Of a stretch of DNA of 64,000 nucleotides, positions 1-8,623 are shown one piece after another. Position 1 is the first letter of the stretch; each line of letters opens with the position of its first letter. The DNA comes from Sandaracinaceae bacterium (lineage in GTDB: Bacteria; Myxococcota_A; Polyangia; Polyangiales; Houyiibacteriaceae). The notes below the pieces were generated by a model. The model saw only the letters and a program-made list of their open reading frames with translations. It ran no database searches and was not told where the DNA came from. The position numbers and the translations under genes were made by a program. The DNA is taken from NCBI GenBank assembly GCA_016706685.1, contig JADJJE010000051.1:206877-270876 (forward strand). Direction: 5' to 3'.

Positions 1-286
1 AAACGCCGTCGACGCAGTAGCTGGCGCCGCCCTCACACAGCACCAACTCCCCGCGGATCTCCGTGTGGGTACATGAGATCGGGGGTGAGCCCTCCATGCA
101 CCCGCAGCCAGGCTCATCCGAGAAGCACGTGGGACTGTCGATCAGTGGGGCCAGGCCGTCGTCGGGTGGGCCTTCCTCGGGACGGGGGCCGCCCGACCCT
201 TCGGACTCAGGCGTGCACCCCATGAGTGACACCATCGCCAGCATCAGCGCGCGACGCGCGAGCCCGGAGCTTGGTCGAAAAGTCAT
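1..286 (-). CDS. Putative lipoprotein, 3' end outside window
   Basis: The gene reads leftward off the window edge, so only about 95 N-terminal codons are seen. The product starts MTFRPSSGLARRALM, followed by a hydrophobic stretch and a lipobox ending at Cys24 (SLMGC), then a Gly/Pro/Asp/Glu-rich linker and paired cysteines (GCGC). This is the usual build of a surface-anchored lipoprotein. No catalytic domain is visible in the fragment and the family is not recognised. The same design recurs in several other genes of the window. The start is the ATG on the minus strand at 286. Confidence 0.7.
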   Translation of the reverse strand, partial: MTFRPSSGLARRALMLAMVSLMGCTPESEGSGGPRPEEGPPDDGLAPLIDSPTCFSDEPGCGCMEGSPPISCTHTEIRGELVLCEGGASYCVDGV

Positions 287-544
287 GGTACTAGGTCTCC
301 GGTCGCTGACGGGGCGACCCAGGATGGGCAGCGCAAGGGCACACCGCCGAGCTATGCAAGTACCGTACCCTTCGGGGGAATGCCCCCGCCCGACGGTATC
401 TAGCTAGATCCGCATGACCCAGTGCCGTCGAAAAGGGCAGGGGGGTCGCATCGGATGCAAGGCTGCGAAAACTTTTCGTGGCCGGGTGCGGCGCCCGCAT
501 AGTCGGAGAGCGACCGTCACCAGAGCCAACCCCCGCGGGCACCG
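287..544. other. Intergenic region with extended hairpin and palindrome
   Basis: No convincing gene lies here. Positions 361-398 form an extended hairpin: TACCGT pairs with ACGGTA and an inner CGGGGG pairs with CCCCCG around a 4-base loop. A 12-bp perfect palindrome, ATCTAGCTAGAT, follows at 398-409. No T tract flanks the hairpin, so a classic intrinsic terminator is not evident. Both flanking genes are on the minus strand, so the region must hold the terminator of one and the promoter of the other. Confidence 0.5.
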
Positions 545-1876
545 TCACAGCGGCTCCGCGCACTGGATAGCCTGGGTGAACGTGGTGGTGACGTTGGCCT
601 CGACCTCGGCCCAGGCCAGCCGAATCCGACCCTCGTTGTTGACGGCTACGGAGACGGGGCCCCCTTGTGCGGTCGTCTCACCCAGCACCTCCGTGTGCAT
701 CCGCTCGCCACGGCTGTTGAGCAGAGCGAGCGCTATCATGGTGCCGTCCACGGTGGTGTGACGGTAGGCGACGACCACGCCGCCGTTGAGGGGGGCAACG
801 CCCGGGTCGCGTCCCGTGGCGTCGTTGGCGAGGGCGCTGCGGAGCAGGCCGTCCGCCGCGCCGACCCCCGTGATCGGCTGTCCCCAGATGCCATCGAAGC
901 CCGAGTTCCGCCCGAGGACCAGCACCACCCCGTTCAGTGCGAAAGCGGTGACCACCCCATGACCGACGGCGCTCCCGGAGGGTGCCCCGCTGACGTTGAC
1001 CGGCCGCACGCGGGCGTTGTTGCTGCCGTCGACCCAGCCGCTCAAGAAGCCGGTGGACGGGTCGGGGACCAGCATCCCGCGCACGGCCACCTCACCCATG
1101 GCCGACGCACGCGCCCAGGCACCCGCCGTGGCACCGGTGGCGTCGAGCCTCGCCACGAAGAACTCGCTGGTGTCTTCGTCCGCCAGATCATCGAGCACGT
1201 ATCCCGCCAGGAGCGTTCCATCGCTGCCCCGCGTCAGGGCTGGGAAGGCGGACCGGCCCCCTGTGGTCGTGATGCGGTTGAGCGTAGTCGCCGGGATTCC
1301 ATCGGCGTCGACCAAGCGCGTCCACATCTCGAACCCGACGTCGCGGTTGTCGATCCACGCCGTGACGAACCCGGTAGCGGTCGCGGCGACGACGGGATCT
1401 CTCGAGATGCTGCTGACGCCCATCCCCGCCGCGTCGGTGGTGATGGCGTAGTCGGTGCCTTCGGTGGTGCCATCGGGAGTATCTCGATACACGCGCACCC
1501 AGAGGTCATCGAGCACGGGGCGACGCTCCCGGAACACGATGGCGAAGTCGTTTGTGCGGGACGCGATGGCCAAACGCTGCACGACGCTGCCGACTTCACT
1601 GCCCAGCATGTCGGGCGCCTCGACTTCGCAGTCGATCATGCCTGCGTCGGCCGTGGCCGCGTCGACGCCTTCGTCTGCGTTGGTCTGGTCCGGGCCAACG
1701 CTCACGTCTGAGCCCAGATCGTGTCCGAAGTCAGGCCGACCGATGTCCGAGGTGGGCGGGCTCGGGGGTGTGTCCGAGCAGGCGCTGGCGAGCAGGCCTG
1801 ACGCGGTGGCCATGGCGATGCCCCACACGAAGGGAGTGAGAGGGAGGACACGTGACGGGCGGAAGGGGTGCGGCAT
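545..1876 (-). CDS. Secreted lipoprotein with repetitive beta-type body
   Basis: A 443-residue protein with a signal peptide and lipobox LASAC (Cys33), then a Pro/Asp-rich linker. The remaining ~350 residues are built of alternating short hydrophobic strands and turns with recurring phrases such as GFVTAWIDNR and GRIRLAWAEV, which look like blades of a beta-propeller. No catalytic residues are identifiable. It is divergently transcribed from the lipoprotein gene at 2012 across a short intergenic region with an operator-like repeat. Function unknown; a cell-surface role is inferred only from the lipobox. Confidence 0.75.
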   Translation of the reverse strand: MPHPFRPSRVLPLTPFVWGIAMATASGLLASACSDTPPSPPTSDIGRPDFGHDLGSDVSVGPDQTNADEGVDAATADAGMIDCEVEAPDMLGSEVGSVVQRLAIASRTNDFAIVFRERRPVLDDLWVRVYRDTPDGTTEGTDYAITTDAAGMGVSSISRDPVVAATATGFVTAWIDNRDVGFEMWTRLVDADGIPATTLNRITTTGGRSAFPALTRGSDGTLLAGYVLDDLADEDTSEFFVARLDATGATAGAWARASAMGEVAVRGMLVPDPSTGFLSGWVDGSNNARVRPVNVSGAPSGSAVGHGVVTAFALNGVVLVLGRNSGFDGIWGQPITGVGAADGLLRSALANDATGRDPGVAPLNGGVVVAYRHTTVDGTMIALALLNSRGERMHTEVLGETTAQGGPVSVAVNNEGRIRLAWAEVEANVTTTFTQAIQCAEPL

Positions 1877-1899
1877 CGTCGTTTCGCGGCCCTCTCGAT

Positions 1900-1929
1900 G
1901 GTAGAATTCCGCTAAGAACGAATACTACC
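1900..1929. promoter_or_regulatory. Operator-like inverted repeat in divergent promoter region
   Basis: GGTAGAATTC and GAATACTACC form 10-bp arms with a single mismatch around a 10-bp centre. The repeat lies 23 bp upstream of the minus-strand lipoprotein start and 82 bp upstream of the plus-strand one. The size and symmetry fit a dimeric repressor or activator site shared by both genes. No regulator gene is adjacent, so the binding protein is unknown. Confidence 0.45.
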
Positions 1930-2011
1930 TGACCCGCTCCGTAAAATCAAATCACGGACGCTGCAGAGTGACAGTCGTGGTGGACCTCGGTACGCTGGAG
2001 ACCGTCTCACT

Positions 2012-3283
2012 ATGAACACTCATCTTTTCCGTCTGGTCTCTCTGGTTGCTCTCCTTGTTGCGCTCCCTGCTTGCGGCTCGGACGGCGGTCAGGATGCCGG
2101 AACGGATCTGGGCGGGAGCGACGCCGGGGATGGAGGGAGTGATGACGGGGGTGGCGGGGAGGGGGGGAGCGGGGATGGCGGGAGCGGGGATGGCGGGAGC
2201 GGTGATGGCGGCGGCGGTGATGGCGGCCAGCTGGGCGATCAGGGCACGACATGTCAGCAAGACTGCGGTGGCCTGGCGTGTGGGCTGGACCCCGAGTGCG
2301 GCGAATCATGTGGCACCTGCGGCGCCACCCAAGCATGCGATGGGAGCGGCCAGTGTGTCACAGCCCCCGCCGGGACTCCCACCATCACCTCGCTGACGGT
2401 GAACCCAACCGCCCTCCTCACCTCGCAGGCATCGGGCATCTTCAACGCGACGGTCACTGACCCGTCGGGGCTGGGCGACATCACCGGCGGGACGCTGCGC
2501 GACCCCATGACCGACATGAGCTATGGCGACTTCGCCGGCAGCAATGGCACCTACACCATCACGCTCTCGTGGGCCGAGATCAATGAAGTGCGGGGTATCA
2601 TGGTCCCCGCGGGCGGGAGCGTCCGCGTCTTCGAGGCGGTTTTCACGGACATGATGGGCAACAGCGCGTTCCGCCAGGTCGCGGTCACCCTCTCATGCGG
2701 CGGCCTCCTGGTTACCTGTGCGCCAGGCGAGTGCCGGTCGCTCGACTCAACGGCGGCTTGTGGCTCGTGCGCCAACGACTGCACCGCCGTCGAAATGTCG
2801 GTGCCAGGCCTCGAGGTGGACGCCACCGGCTGTCAGTTGGACGCGGTCCCGTACTGCACGGTCACGCTGAGCGAGGACGTGCGCCGGAACTGCAGCGCCG
2901 CGTGTGCCGACCAGTCCCTCGAGTGCGACACCACCGAGCAGCACTTCGGCGGCTATGCGTCAGGGTACTGCGCCGAGCCGTGCTCGCCCCTGGATTCGCC
3001 CTGCGCGGGAGGCAACGGCACCTGCACCACCGTGGACGTGGAGGGCACCCCCACCGACCTGTGCATCTGGACGAGCACCGACGTGAGCATGTTCCCCGCG
3101 TGCTCGCAGACGTCGGACTGTGCCAACAGCGGGGTCTGCCAGCCGCTGTCGGGTGACGTGGTGGGCGCGCCGCTCAGCTGCTCGGAGACCCCACCGGCCA
3201 CCTTGCCGGCCGTCACCGAGCTCGGCACGCAGACCGGCGACTTCGACTTCGCGCAGATGTACTGCCAGTGCCGCCGCCCCTGA
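2012..3283 (+). CDS. Cys-rich lipoprotein with Gly/Asp repeat linker
   Basis: A 423-residue product with signal peptide and lipobox LPAC (Cys21). Residues ~25-75 are a low-complexity linker of repeated GDGGS units encoded by near-identical 15-bp repeats (about 2155-2230). A cysteine cluster at ~80-115, an Ig-like stretch (~120-225) and a long cysteine-rich C-terminal half follow. The pattern suggests an extracellular, disulfide-stabilised surface protein carried on a flexible stalk. No enzyme motif is seen. The stop is close to the next gene (24 bp), so co-transcription with 3307-4311 is possible. Confidence 0.8.
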   Translation: MNTHLFRLVSLVALLVALPACGSDGGQDAGTDLGGSDAGDGGSDDGGGGEGGSGDGGSGDGGSGDGGGGDGGQLGDQGTTCQQDCGGLACGLDPECGESCGTCGATQACDGSGQCVTAPAGTPTITSLTVNPTALLTSQASGIFNATVTDPSGLGDITGGTLRDPMTDMSYGDFAGSNGTYTITLSWAEINEVRGIMVPAGGSVRVFEAVFTDMMGNSAFRQVAVTLSCGGLLVTCAPGECRSLDSTAACGSCANDCTAVEMSVPGLEVDATGCQLDAVPYCTVTLSEDVRRNCSAACADQSLECDTTEQHFGGYASGYCAEPCSPLDSPCAGGNGTCTTVDVEGTPTDLCIWTSTDVSMFPACSQTSDCANSGVCQPLSGDVVGAPLSCSETPPATLPAVTELGTQTGDFDFAQMYCQCRRP

Positions 3284-3306
3284 GCGCTCAGCAGGGCGAC
3301 GCCAGC

Positions 3307-4311
3307 ATGGAGCCCGAGGTCACAGCACCGCTCCCGAAGGGCTCCCGCCCAGCCCGCTGGAACGCCTGGCGCGTGGTGTTCGCCTCCACGCTGGCCGTGG
3401 CCTTGGTGGAGGTCATCGGGCACTACAACGTCCAGTCCCGCGTGGTGCCCGAAGACGACTGGCGCGCCGCCGCCGCCGTGCTGCGCGCCGAGGTGCAGCC
3501 CACCGACACCATCCTGGTGGCGCCCGACTGGGCCTCGCCGGTGGCGCGCATGGCGCTGGGCGACCTGATGACCGAGCCGCGCGCGGCGTACTCGGACCTG
3601 GCGGGCTTCACGCGCGCCTTCGAGCTGAGCGCGCGCGGGCGGCGTCACCCGGACCTCGTGGGGCGAGAGCCCACCTCCGTGCAGCGCGTGGGTGCGCTCA
3701 CGCTGCGCGAGTACGCCCTCGGGGAGTCGCCCGTGCTGTTCGACCTGACTGCCCACCTCGAGCAAGCCAGCGTCAGCGTGCGGCGGCGCAGCGGGGAACA
3801 GCCCTGCCCGTGGCGCAGCAGCTCGCTCGGGCGTGGAGGCCTCGGCGCAGGGCCCATGATGCCGGCCGCGCGCTTCGAGTGTGACCCGCGGCACGTGTGG
3901 GTGTTCGTGGGCCGCACCGTCAACGAGGACCTCCACCTGCGGCCGCGGCGCTGCGTGTGGCAGCACCCGGCGGAGGCCGGCAGCAGCGTGGTCACCACGT
4001 TCGAGGACGTGCCGCTGGGCGCGCGCCTGGTGCTGTACGCCGGGCTCTACTACGAGCACGAGCGCATGCTGGAGCACCCACCCTTCGAGCTGCGCGTGCA
4101 CGTAGATGGGCAAGAGGTGGCGCACATGACCCACCGCGACGGCGACGGCTGGAAGCGCATCGAGGCCAACACCGGGCCGGCGAGCGCCGACCCGACGCGC
4201 CGCGGCCGCGTGCAGGTCGAGGTCTCGGCCAACGACCCGCACCTGCGCAGCGTGTGCTGGCACGCCGACATCCGCACGGCCGAGCGCCGGCCCAGCGAGG
4301 AGCTGCCGTGA
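3307..4311 (+). CDS. Single-pass membrane protein next to GT-C glycosyltransferase
   Basis: A 334-residue protein with one predicted N-terminal membrane segment (VVFASTLAVALVEVIG) and a long extracytoplasmic part. An upstream in-frame GTG at 3268 exists, but it would overlap the previous gene and lengthen the cytoplasmic tail. I chose the ATG at 3307. The gene ends in a GTGA overlap with, or 5 bp before, the next gene, so translation is probably coupled. The C-terminal part (residues ~190-330) looks like a beta-rich domain. The product probably works with the neighbouring glycosyltransferase, but no specific role can be assigned. Confidence 0.7.
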   Translation: MEPEVTAPLPKGSRPARWNAWRVVFASTLAVALVEVIGHYNVQSRVVPEDDWRAAAAVLRAEVQPTDTILVAPDWASPVARMALGDLMTEPRAAYSDLAGFTRAFELSARGRRHPDLVGREPTSVQRVGALTLREYALGESPVLFDLTAHLEQASVSVRRRSGEQPCPWRSSSLGRGGLGAGPMMPAARFECDPRHVWVFVGRTVNEDLHLRPRRCVWQHPAEAGSSVVTTFEDVPLGARLVLYAGLYYEHERMLEHPPFELRVHVDGQEVAHMTHRDGDGWKRIEANTGPASADPTRRGRVQVEVSANDPHLRSVCWHADIRTAERRPSEELP

Positions 4312-4316
4312 GCGCC

Positions 4317-6065
4317 ATGAACAGCGAGGCGCCAGGCCCCCTGCGCGCCGCCCAGCGCAGCGTCCACGCCGCCGACTACGTCATTGGTGCGGCGCTCGCA
4401 CTGGCCTACGTGCTGCTCCTGGTGGGCACCGAGCCCGCCCTCGCCATGAGCCGCGACGAGAGCTTCTACGTGACGGCCGCCGAGGACTACGCCGGCTGGT
4501 TCGAGCAGCTCTACCGCGAACCGCGCGCCGCGCTCGAGCAGGCGGCCGTGGACCGCGCGTGGGACTACAACAACGAGCACCCCCCGCTGGCCAAGTCGGC
4601 CTTCGCGCTCTCGTGGCTGCTGGACCAGCACTTCGACCTGTTCGAGCGTGACTCGCTGGCGCATCGCTTCCCCGCCATGCTCATGAGCGGGGCGCTGCTG
4701 TTCCTGATCTACCTGTTCGGCGCGCGCGTCTTCGGGCGCCAGGCCGGCGTGTTCGCCGCCGTGAGCTTCGCGCTCTTGCCGCGCGTCTTCTACCACGCGC
4801 ACCTCAACGCCTTCGACGTGCCCATCACCTTGATGATCACGTGGACCACCTACTGCTACTGGCGCTCGCTCACCCGCCCGCGCTGGGCCATCCTCACGGG
4901 CATCGCCTTCGGCATGTCGCTGGCCACCAAGCACAACAGCTGGGTGTTGCCGGGCATCTTCGGCATCCACTTCGCGTGGGTGGCGTGGAACGAGCGCAGC
5001 TACCGCAAGGCGCACCCGCGCCTGCCGGCGCGCCTGTCGCTGGTGCCGCGCTGGCTCTTCAGCATGCTGCTGATCGGCCCCGCGCTGTTCGTGGCCATGT
5101 GGCCGTGGCTCTGGCACGACACGCTCGCGCGCTTCGGCCAGTACGCGGGCTTCCACCTGCACCACGAGTACTACAACATGGCGTACTTCGGGGTGAACTA
5201 CTTCCAGCCGCCCTTTCCCATCAGCTACCCGTTCGTGATGATGGCCTACACGGTGCCGCTCACGCTGCTGCTGCTCAGCGCGCTGGCGCTGCTGGAGCGC
5301 GCCCGTGCGTTGGTGCCGCGCGCGTGGCTCGCGCGCCTCTGGCCGCGTGGCAGCTACCAGGCCGACCGGCGCGCCACCGACGTGCTGCTGGTGGGCGCGC
5401 TGTTGGCGCCCCTCGTGATCATCGCGCTTCCCAGCACGCCCATCTTCGGCGGCACCAAGCACTGGTTCCCGTCGTATCCCTTCCTGTGCCTCTACGCGGG
5501 CTACGGCTACATGCGGCTGGCCCGCTTGCTGCGTCCCATGATCGCGCCGCGGCTGGCCGCGCGCGGCCTCGAGGGGCTGGCCGGCACGCCCATGCGGCTG
5601 GTGTTCGGCGCCGTGTTGCTGGCCCCGAGCGCCATCGAGACCATGCACAGCCACCCCTTCGGGCTGTCGCACTACACCTACCTGGCGGGCGGTGTCCCGG
5701 GCGCCGCCGACCACGGCATGAACCGTCAGTTCTGGGGCTTCACCACGGGCAGCGTGGCGCCCTGGCTGCTCACGCAGATGCCCGAGGGCGGCACCGTCTA
5801 CGTGTGCGACACCACGTTCCAGGCCGTGAGCATGCTGCACCGCGACGGGGTCTGGCCCGCGTCCATCCGGCCCACGCCCAACTTGGCCAGCGCCGACTTC
5901 GTGCTGGTGCACCACGAGCACCACTTCGCCGAGGTGGAGTTCCAGGCCTGGGTGGCCTTCGGCTCGCTCACCCCCGCGCACGTGCTCACGTACGACGGGG
6001 TCCCCATCGTGACCATCTACGAGAACCCACGCCGACGTACACAGCGACGATCAGCGCGCCCGTGA
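4317..6065 (+). CDS. GT-C family (ArnT/PMT-like) membrane glycosyltransferase
   Basis: A 582-residue polytopic protein with the organisation of PMT_2/ArnT-like enzymes, which move a sugar from a polyprenyl-phosphate donor to a lipid or protein on the outer face of the inner membrane. After the first membrane helix comes the acidic loop SRDESFYVTAAEDY, whose Asp-Glu is the usual catalytic site of GT-C enzymes. NNEHPPLAKS, another typical PMT motif, follows, then about ten hydrophobic segments. The start could be GTG 4308 (overlapping the upstream stop) or ATG 4317, three codons later in the same frame. Its 3' end overlaps the convergent gene 5986-7236 by 80 bp. Donor and acceptor are unknown. 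Confidence 0.85.
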   Translation: MNSEAPGPLRAAQRSVHAADYVIGAALALAYVLLLVGTEPALAMSRDESFYVTAAEDYAGWFEQLYREPRAALEQAAVDRAWDYNNEHPPLAKSAFALSWLLDQHFDLFERDSLAHRFPAMLMSGALLFLIYLFGARVFGRQAGVFAAVSFALLPRVFYHAHLNAFDVPITLMITWTTYCYWRSLTRPRWAILTGIAFGMSLATKHNSWVLPGIFGIHFAWVAWNERSYRKAHPRLPARLSLVPRWLFSMLLIGPALFVAMWPWLWHDTLARFGQYAGFHLHHEYYNMAYFGVNYFQPPFPISYPFVMMAYTVPLTLLLLSALALLERARALVPRAWLARLWPRGSYQADRRATDVLLVGALLAPLVIIALPSTPIFGGTKHWFPSYPFLCLYAGYGYMRLARLLRPMIAPRLAARGLEGLAGTPMRLVFGAVLLAPSAIETMHSHPFGLSHYTYLAGGVPGAADHGMNRQFWGFTTGSVAPWLLTQMPEGGTVYVCDTTFQAVSMLHRDGVWPASIRPTPNLASADFVLVHHEHHFAEVEFQAWVAFGSLTPAHVLTYDGVPIVTIYENPRRRTQRRSARP

Positions 6066-7236
6066 GCACCGCGAGCGCCGTGTAGAAGCTGGTCAACCCT
6101 TCCTTGGTCCAGCCGTACTCCATCATGAGGCGGTCGAGGTCCCCACCCCCATCGTGGCTGCCGCCGAAGATGGTCCCCGTGGGCAGCAGCGCGCGGCCGA
6201 ACGCGATGCCGAACCACAGGCGCGTGGCCGCCACCCACGTGGCGAACGCCGGGAAGATCAGCACCAACCGGAAGAAGTCCCAGCGCAGGCGGTCGGGCAT
6301 GCGGAAGTAGAAGCTGACGATCAGCAGCGCGCTCACCCAGAACTCGCCGGCCACGCCGCCCAAGATGGTCCACTCGAAGGAGCGGTCGTTCGAGATGCCC
6401 AGCGAGAAGAACCCCAGCAGCAGCAGGAACAGAGCGGCGAGCGCAACGCCGAAGGGGCGGCGCTCGCGATACGAGTGGACCGCCAAGACGCCCAGCAGGA
6501 ACACCATGCCGAAGCCCACGAAGAGCGACTGCTCCTCTTCCCAGAAGGTCACGCCGCAGGGCAGCGGCAGCGCGCGGCGGCTGCTCAGCCAGCTGGGGAT
6601 GGCGTGGCCCAGCTCGTGGATGAAGATCTGCGCGGGCAACATGAGCGTCATGGCGCCCTCGCTGCTGGTGATGAGCAGCGCGAACAGCGCGGCCAGCGGA
6701 TAGGTGCCGAGCTCCAGCCACGGGTGGTCGAAGGGCACGCGGTCGGGGCGGTCCACGGGCGCGCCGTCGTCGCTTTCACCGCGCAGCACCGCGCGGATCT
6801 CGTCGGTGCTGGGGAGCACCTTCGGCTGCCCCCGCTCCATGGCCTCGTCCACTGTTGCGGCGGGCAGCGAGGTGCGCGAGGTGGCCGAGAGCGACGCCAC
6901 CGCGCCCTTGCGCTGGCTCCCGCGCAGGCCGTCCAGCACCGCGCGCGTGAGCAAGACGCCGCCGCACACGCGGCAGCGCAGCAGCTCGCCCGCGTCACAC
7001 TCCGCCTCGCACACCTCGTGGGTATGACAGCTGGGGCAAGTGGCGAAGTCCGTCGCCAGCGGAGGGATCAGCGGCGCCCGGGTCTCGGGAGCATGCCCCA
7101 CCAGCTTCTCGAGGTCACCGGCGTCTAGCCAGAGCCGCTCACACGTGGTGCACAGGCCCGCCAGCACGCCCAGCCGCTCGGGCCGGTCCGCCAGCGTGGG
7201 GGTCTTGCAGCCCGGGCAGATGCGGTCGTCGAGCAA
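5986..7236 (-). CDS. Double zinc-ribbon membrane protein with HEXXH (M50-like) motif
   Basis: A 416-residue protein. Residues 7-35 (CPGC ... CTTC) and 67-94 (CPSC ... CRVC) are two zinc ribbons. Residues ~180-400 hold about six hydrophobic segments. HELGH at 207-211 sits at the end of a membrane helix, as in site-2-protease-type (M50) intramembrane metalloproteases and related protease-like proteins. A later conserved-looking GGGDLDRL could supply the third metal ligand (Asp), but this is an inference. The gene overlaps the convergent glycosyltransferase by 80 bp and is followed 12 bp upstream in coordinates by pssA. A regulatory intramembrane protease is plausible; substrate unknown. Confidence 0.7.
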   Translation of the reverse strand: MLDDRICPGCKTPTLADRPERLGVLAGLCTTCERLWLDAGDLEKLVGHAPETRAPLIPPLATDFATCPSCHTHEVCEAECDAGELLRCRVCGGVLLTRAVLDGLRGSQRKGAVASLSATSRTSLPAATVDEAMERGQPKVLPSTDEIRAVLRGESDDGAPVDRPDRVPFDHPWLELGTYPLAALFALLITSSEGAMTLMLPAQIFIHELGHAIPSWLSSRRALPLPCGVTFWEEEQSLFVGFGMVFLLGVLAVHSYRERRPFGVALAALFLLLLGFFSLGISNDRSFEWTILGGVAGEFWVSALLIVSFYFRMPDRLRWDFFRLVLIFPAFATWVAATRLWFGIAFGRALLPTGTIFGGSHDGGGDLDRLMMEYGWTKEGLTSFYTALAVLTGALIVAVYVGVGSRRWSRWGPRRT

Positions 7237-7248
7237 GGACGCCCCCGG

Positions 7249-8091
7249 CTAGAGGACGTTGGGCTCGTCTACGTGGTCGGCGTCCGCGTCGTCGTCTTCC
7301 AGCTCGTCCACCACCGGGGGACCGGCCGCGAGACTGCGCTCCGGCCCGCGCACCATGGAGATGATGGTCTCCACGATGCCGATGAGCACGTAGCTGGCCA
7401 GCAGCCAGACCAGCGCGATGGACGCGTGGTAGCGCAGCGCGAGGAACGCCGTGGAGCCCACCGCCAGCGCCACGAACAGGACGGTGCGCGCCGACAGCTT
7501 GAGGTCTTTGAACGAGCGGAAGCGCACCGTGCTGACCATGAAGAACGAGAGCGTGACGACCACGCCCGCGATGAGCACCGTGGTGCCGAACAGGCGCGTG
7601 TCCGTGGCGGTGTTGGCCACCACCAGCGAGATCAAGATGCCTGCCGCCGCCGGGATGGGCAGGCCCAGGATGTACTTGCCCGGCTTCTTGGGCGCGCCGC
7701 TCTCTTCCGTGGCCAGCACGTTGAAGCGCGCGAGGCGGATGGTGCCGCAGGCCACGTAGCCGAAGGCGATGGCGATGCCGACCGCGCCCAGCTTGTGGAG
7801 GGACCAGCGGTAGACCAGCACGCCCGTGGCGACGCCGAACGAGATGACGTCGGCCAGCGAGTCCAGCTGCACCCCGATGGCGCTCTGCGTCTTGGTCATG
7901 CGCGCCACGCGTCCGTCGATGGTGTCGAAGAACATGGCGAACACGATGAGCAGCGCGGCGCGGTAGTAGTCGTCGTCCGTGGCCTCGGGGCCACCGCAGA
8001 CCAGCACCGCGTAGAACCCGCAGAGCACGCTCGAGAGCGTGAACAGGTTCGGCAGGATGAACAGGCTGCGCCGGAGGTCGACTTTCTTCAT
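7249..8091 (-). CDS. pssA: CDP-diacylglycerol-serine O-phosphatidyltransferase
   Basis: A 280-residue integral membrane enzyme that makes phosphatidylserine from CDP-diacylglycerol and L-serine, the first step toward phosphatidylethanolamine. The CDP-alcohol phosphatidyltransferase signature DG-x2-AR-x8-G-x3-D-x3-D is complete, from Asp59 to Asp81. About eight hydrophobic helices are present, and the length fits the PssA family. The acidic C-terminal tail (DELEDDDADADHVDE) is unusual and probably cytoplasmic. The gene is preceded on the same strand by a PilZ gene. Other CDP-alcohol transferases (PgsA) are shorter and lack the N-terminal FILPNLFTLS start typical of PssA. Confidence 0.88.
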   Translation of the reverse strand: MKKVDLRRSLFILPNLFTLSSVLCGFYAVLVCGGPEATDDDYYRAALLIVFAMFFDTIDGRVARMTKTQSAIGVQLDSLADVISFGVATGVLVYRWSLHKLGAVGIAIAFGYVACGTIRLARFNVLATEESGAPKKPGKYILGLPIPAAAGILISLVVANTATDTRLFGTTVLIAGVVVTLSFFMVSTVRFRSFKDLKLSARTVLFVALAVGSTAFLALRYHASIALVWLLASYVLIGIVETIISMVRGPERSLAAGPPVVDELEDDDADADHVDEPNVL

Positions 8092-8163
8092 CGCCTGGGC
8101 ACGCTATCACGGCTCGCTGCGGATTGCATGAGCGGTGCTCGGCCGGCGGGAGCCAGCCCGGCC

Positions 8164-8544
8164 TCAGGGCAGCGGCGGCGTGGGGGTCAGGGTCTTGAAG
8201 AGCTGGTGGAAGCCCCACACCTCGATGGCGCGCAGGCTGCCGAACTGGACGCCGAAGCCATCTGGCTTGTTCCAGCGCACGATGCCCTCGCAGACGGTGT
8301 CTTCCTTGAGCGACGGGAGGCGGAACGTGACCTTCACGGTGGTGCCGTAGGGCACCTGCAGCTCGGACAGCAGGTACATGCCGCCCAGGCTCACGTTCTG
8401 TGTGCGCGTGGGAACGGGCTCGGCCGCCTCACCCTCGACGCCCTGAGGCGCGATGAGGACGGGCAGGTCACAGTCGTATCGCTCATGAACGCGGCGTCCA
8501 GTCACCAAGTACCTCGCAGCGACCGCTACCGGCCGGGCCAACAA
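8164..8544 (-). CDS. PilZ domain protein
   Basis: A 126-residue single-domain protein. The c-di-GMP binding motif is present: an Arg-rich RRxxER at the N-terminus (GRRVHERYD) and a NVSLGG box (D/NxSxxG) about 30 residues later. It resembles the small stand-alone PilZ proteins that are numerous in myxobacteria and act as c-di-GMP receptors in motility or envelope control. The C-terminus ends in a Pro/Thr tail. It lies upstream of pssA, 72 bp apart, on the same strand. No partner is evident. Confidence 0.85.
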   Translation of the reverse strand: MLARPVAVAARYLVTGRRVHERYDCDLPVLIAPQGVEGEAAEPVPTRTQNVSLGGMYLLSELQVPYGTTVKVTFRLPSLKEDTVCEGIVRWNKPDGFGVQFGSLRAIEVWGFHQLFKTLTPTPPLP

Positions 8545-8623
8545 TGAGCCTTGGAGTTAGCCCCGACGCCGCTTCAAGTCAACCGCCAACCACGCCCGTC
8601 GCTCTGCTATCCTGGCGCATCCC

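Noticed and set aside
4050..5981. Long 643-residue frame antisense to the GT-C glycosyltransferase
   Set aside because: His/Arg/Val-rich composition typical of the antisense frame of GC-rich genes; the sense strand has clear family motifs.
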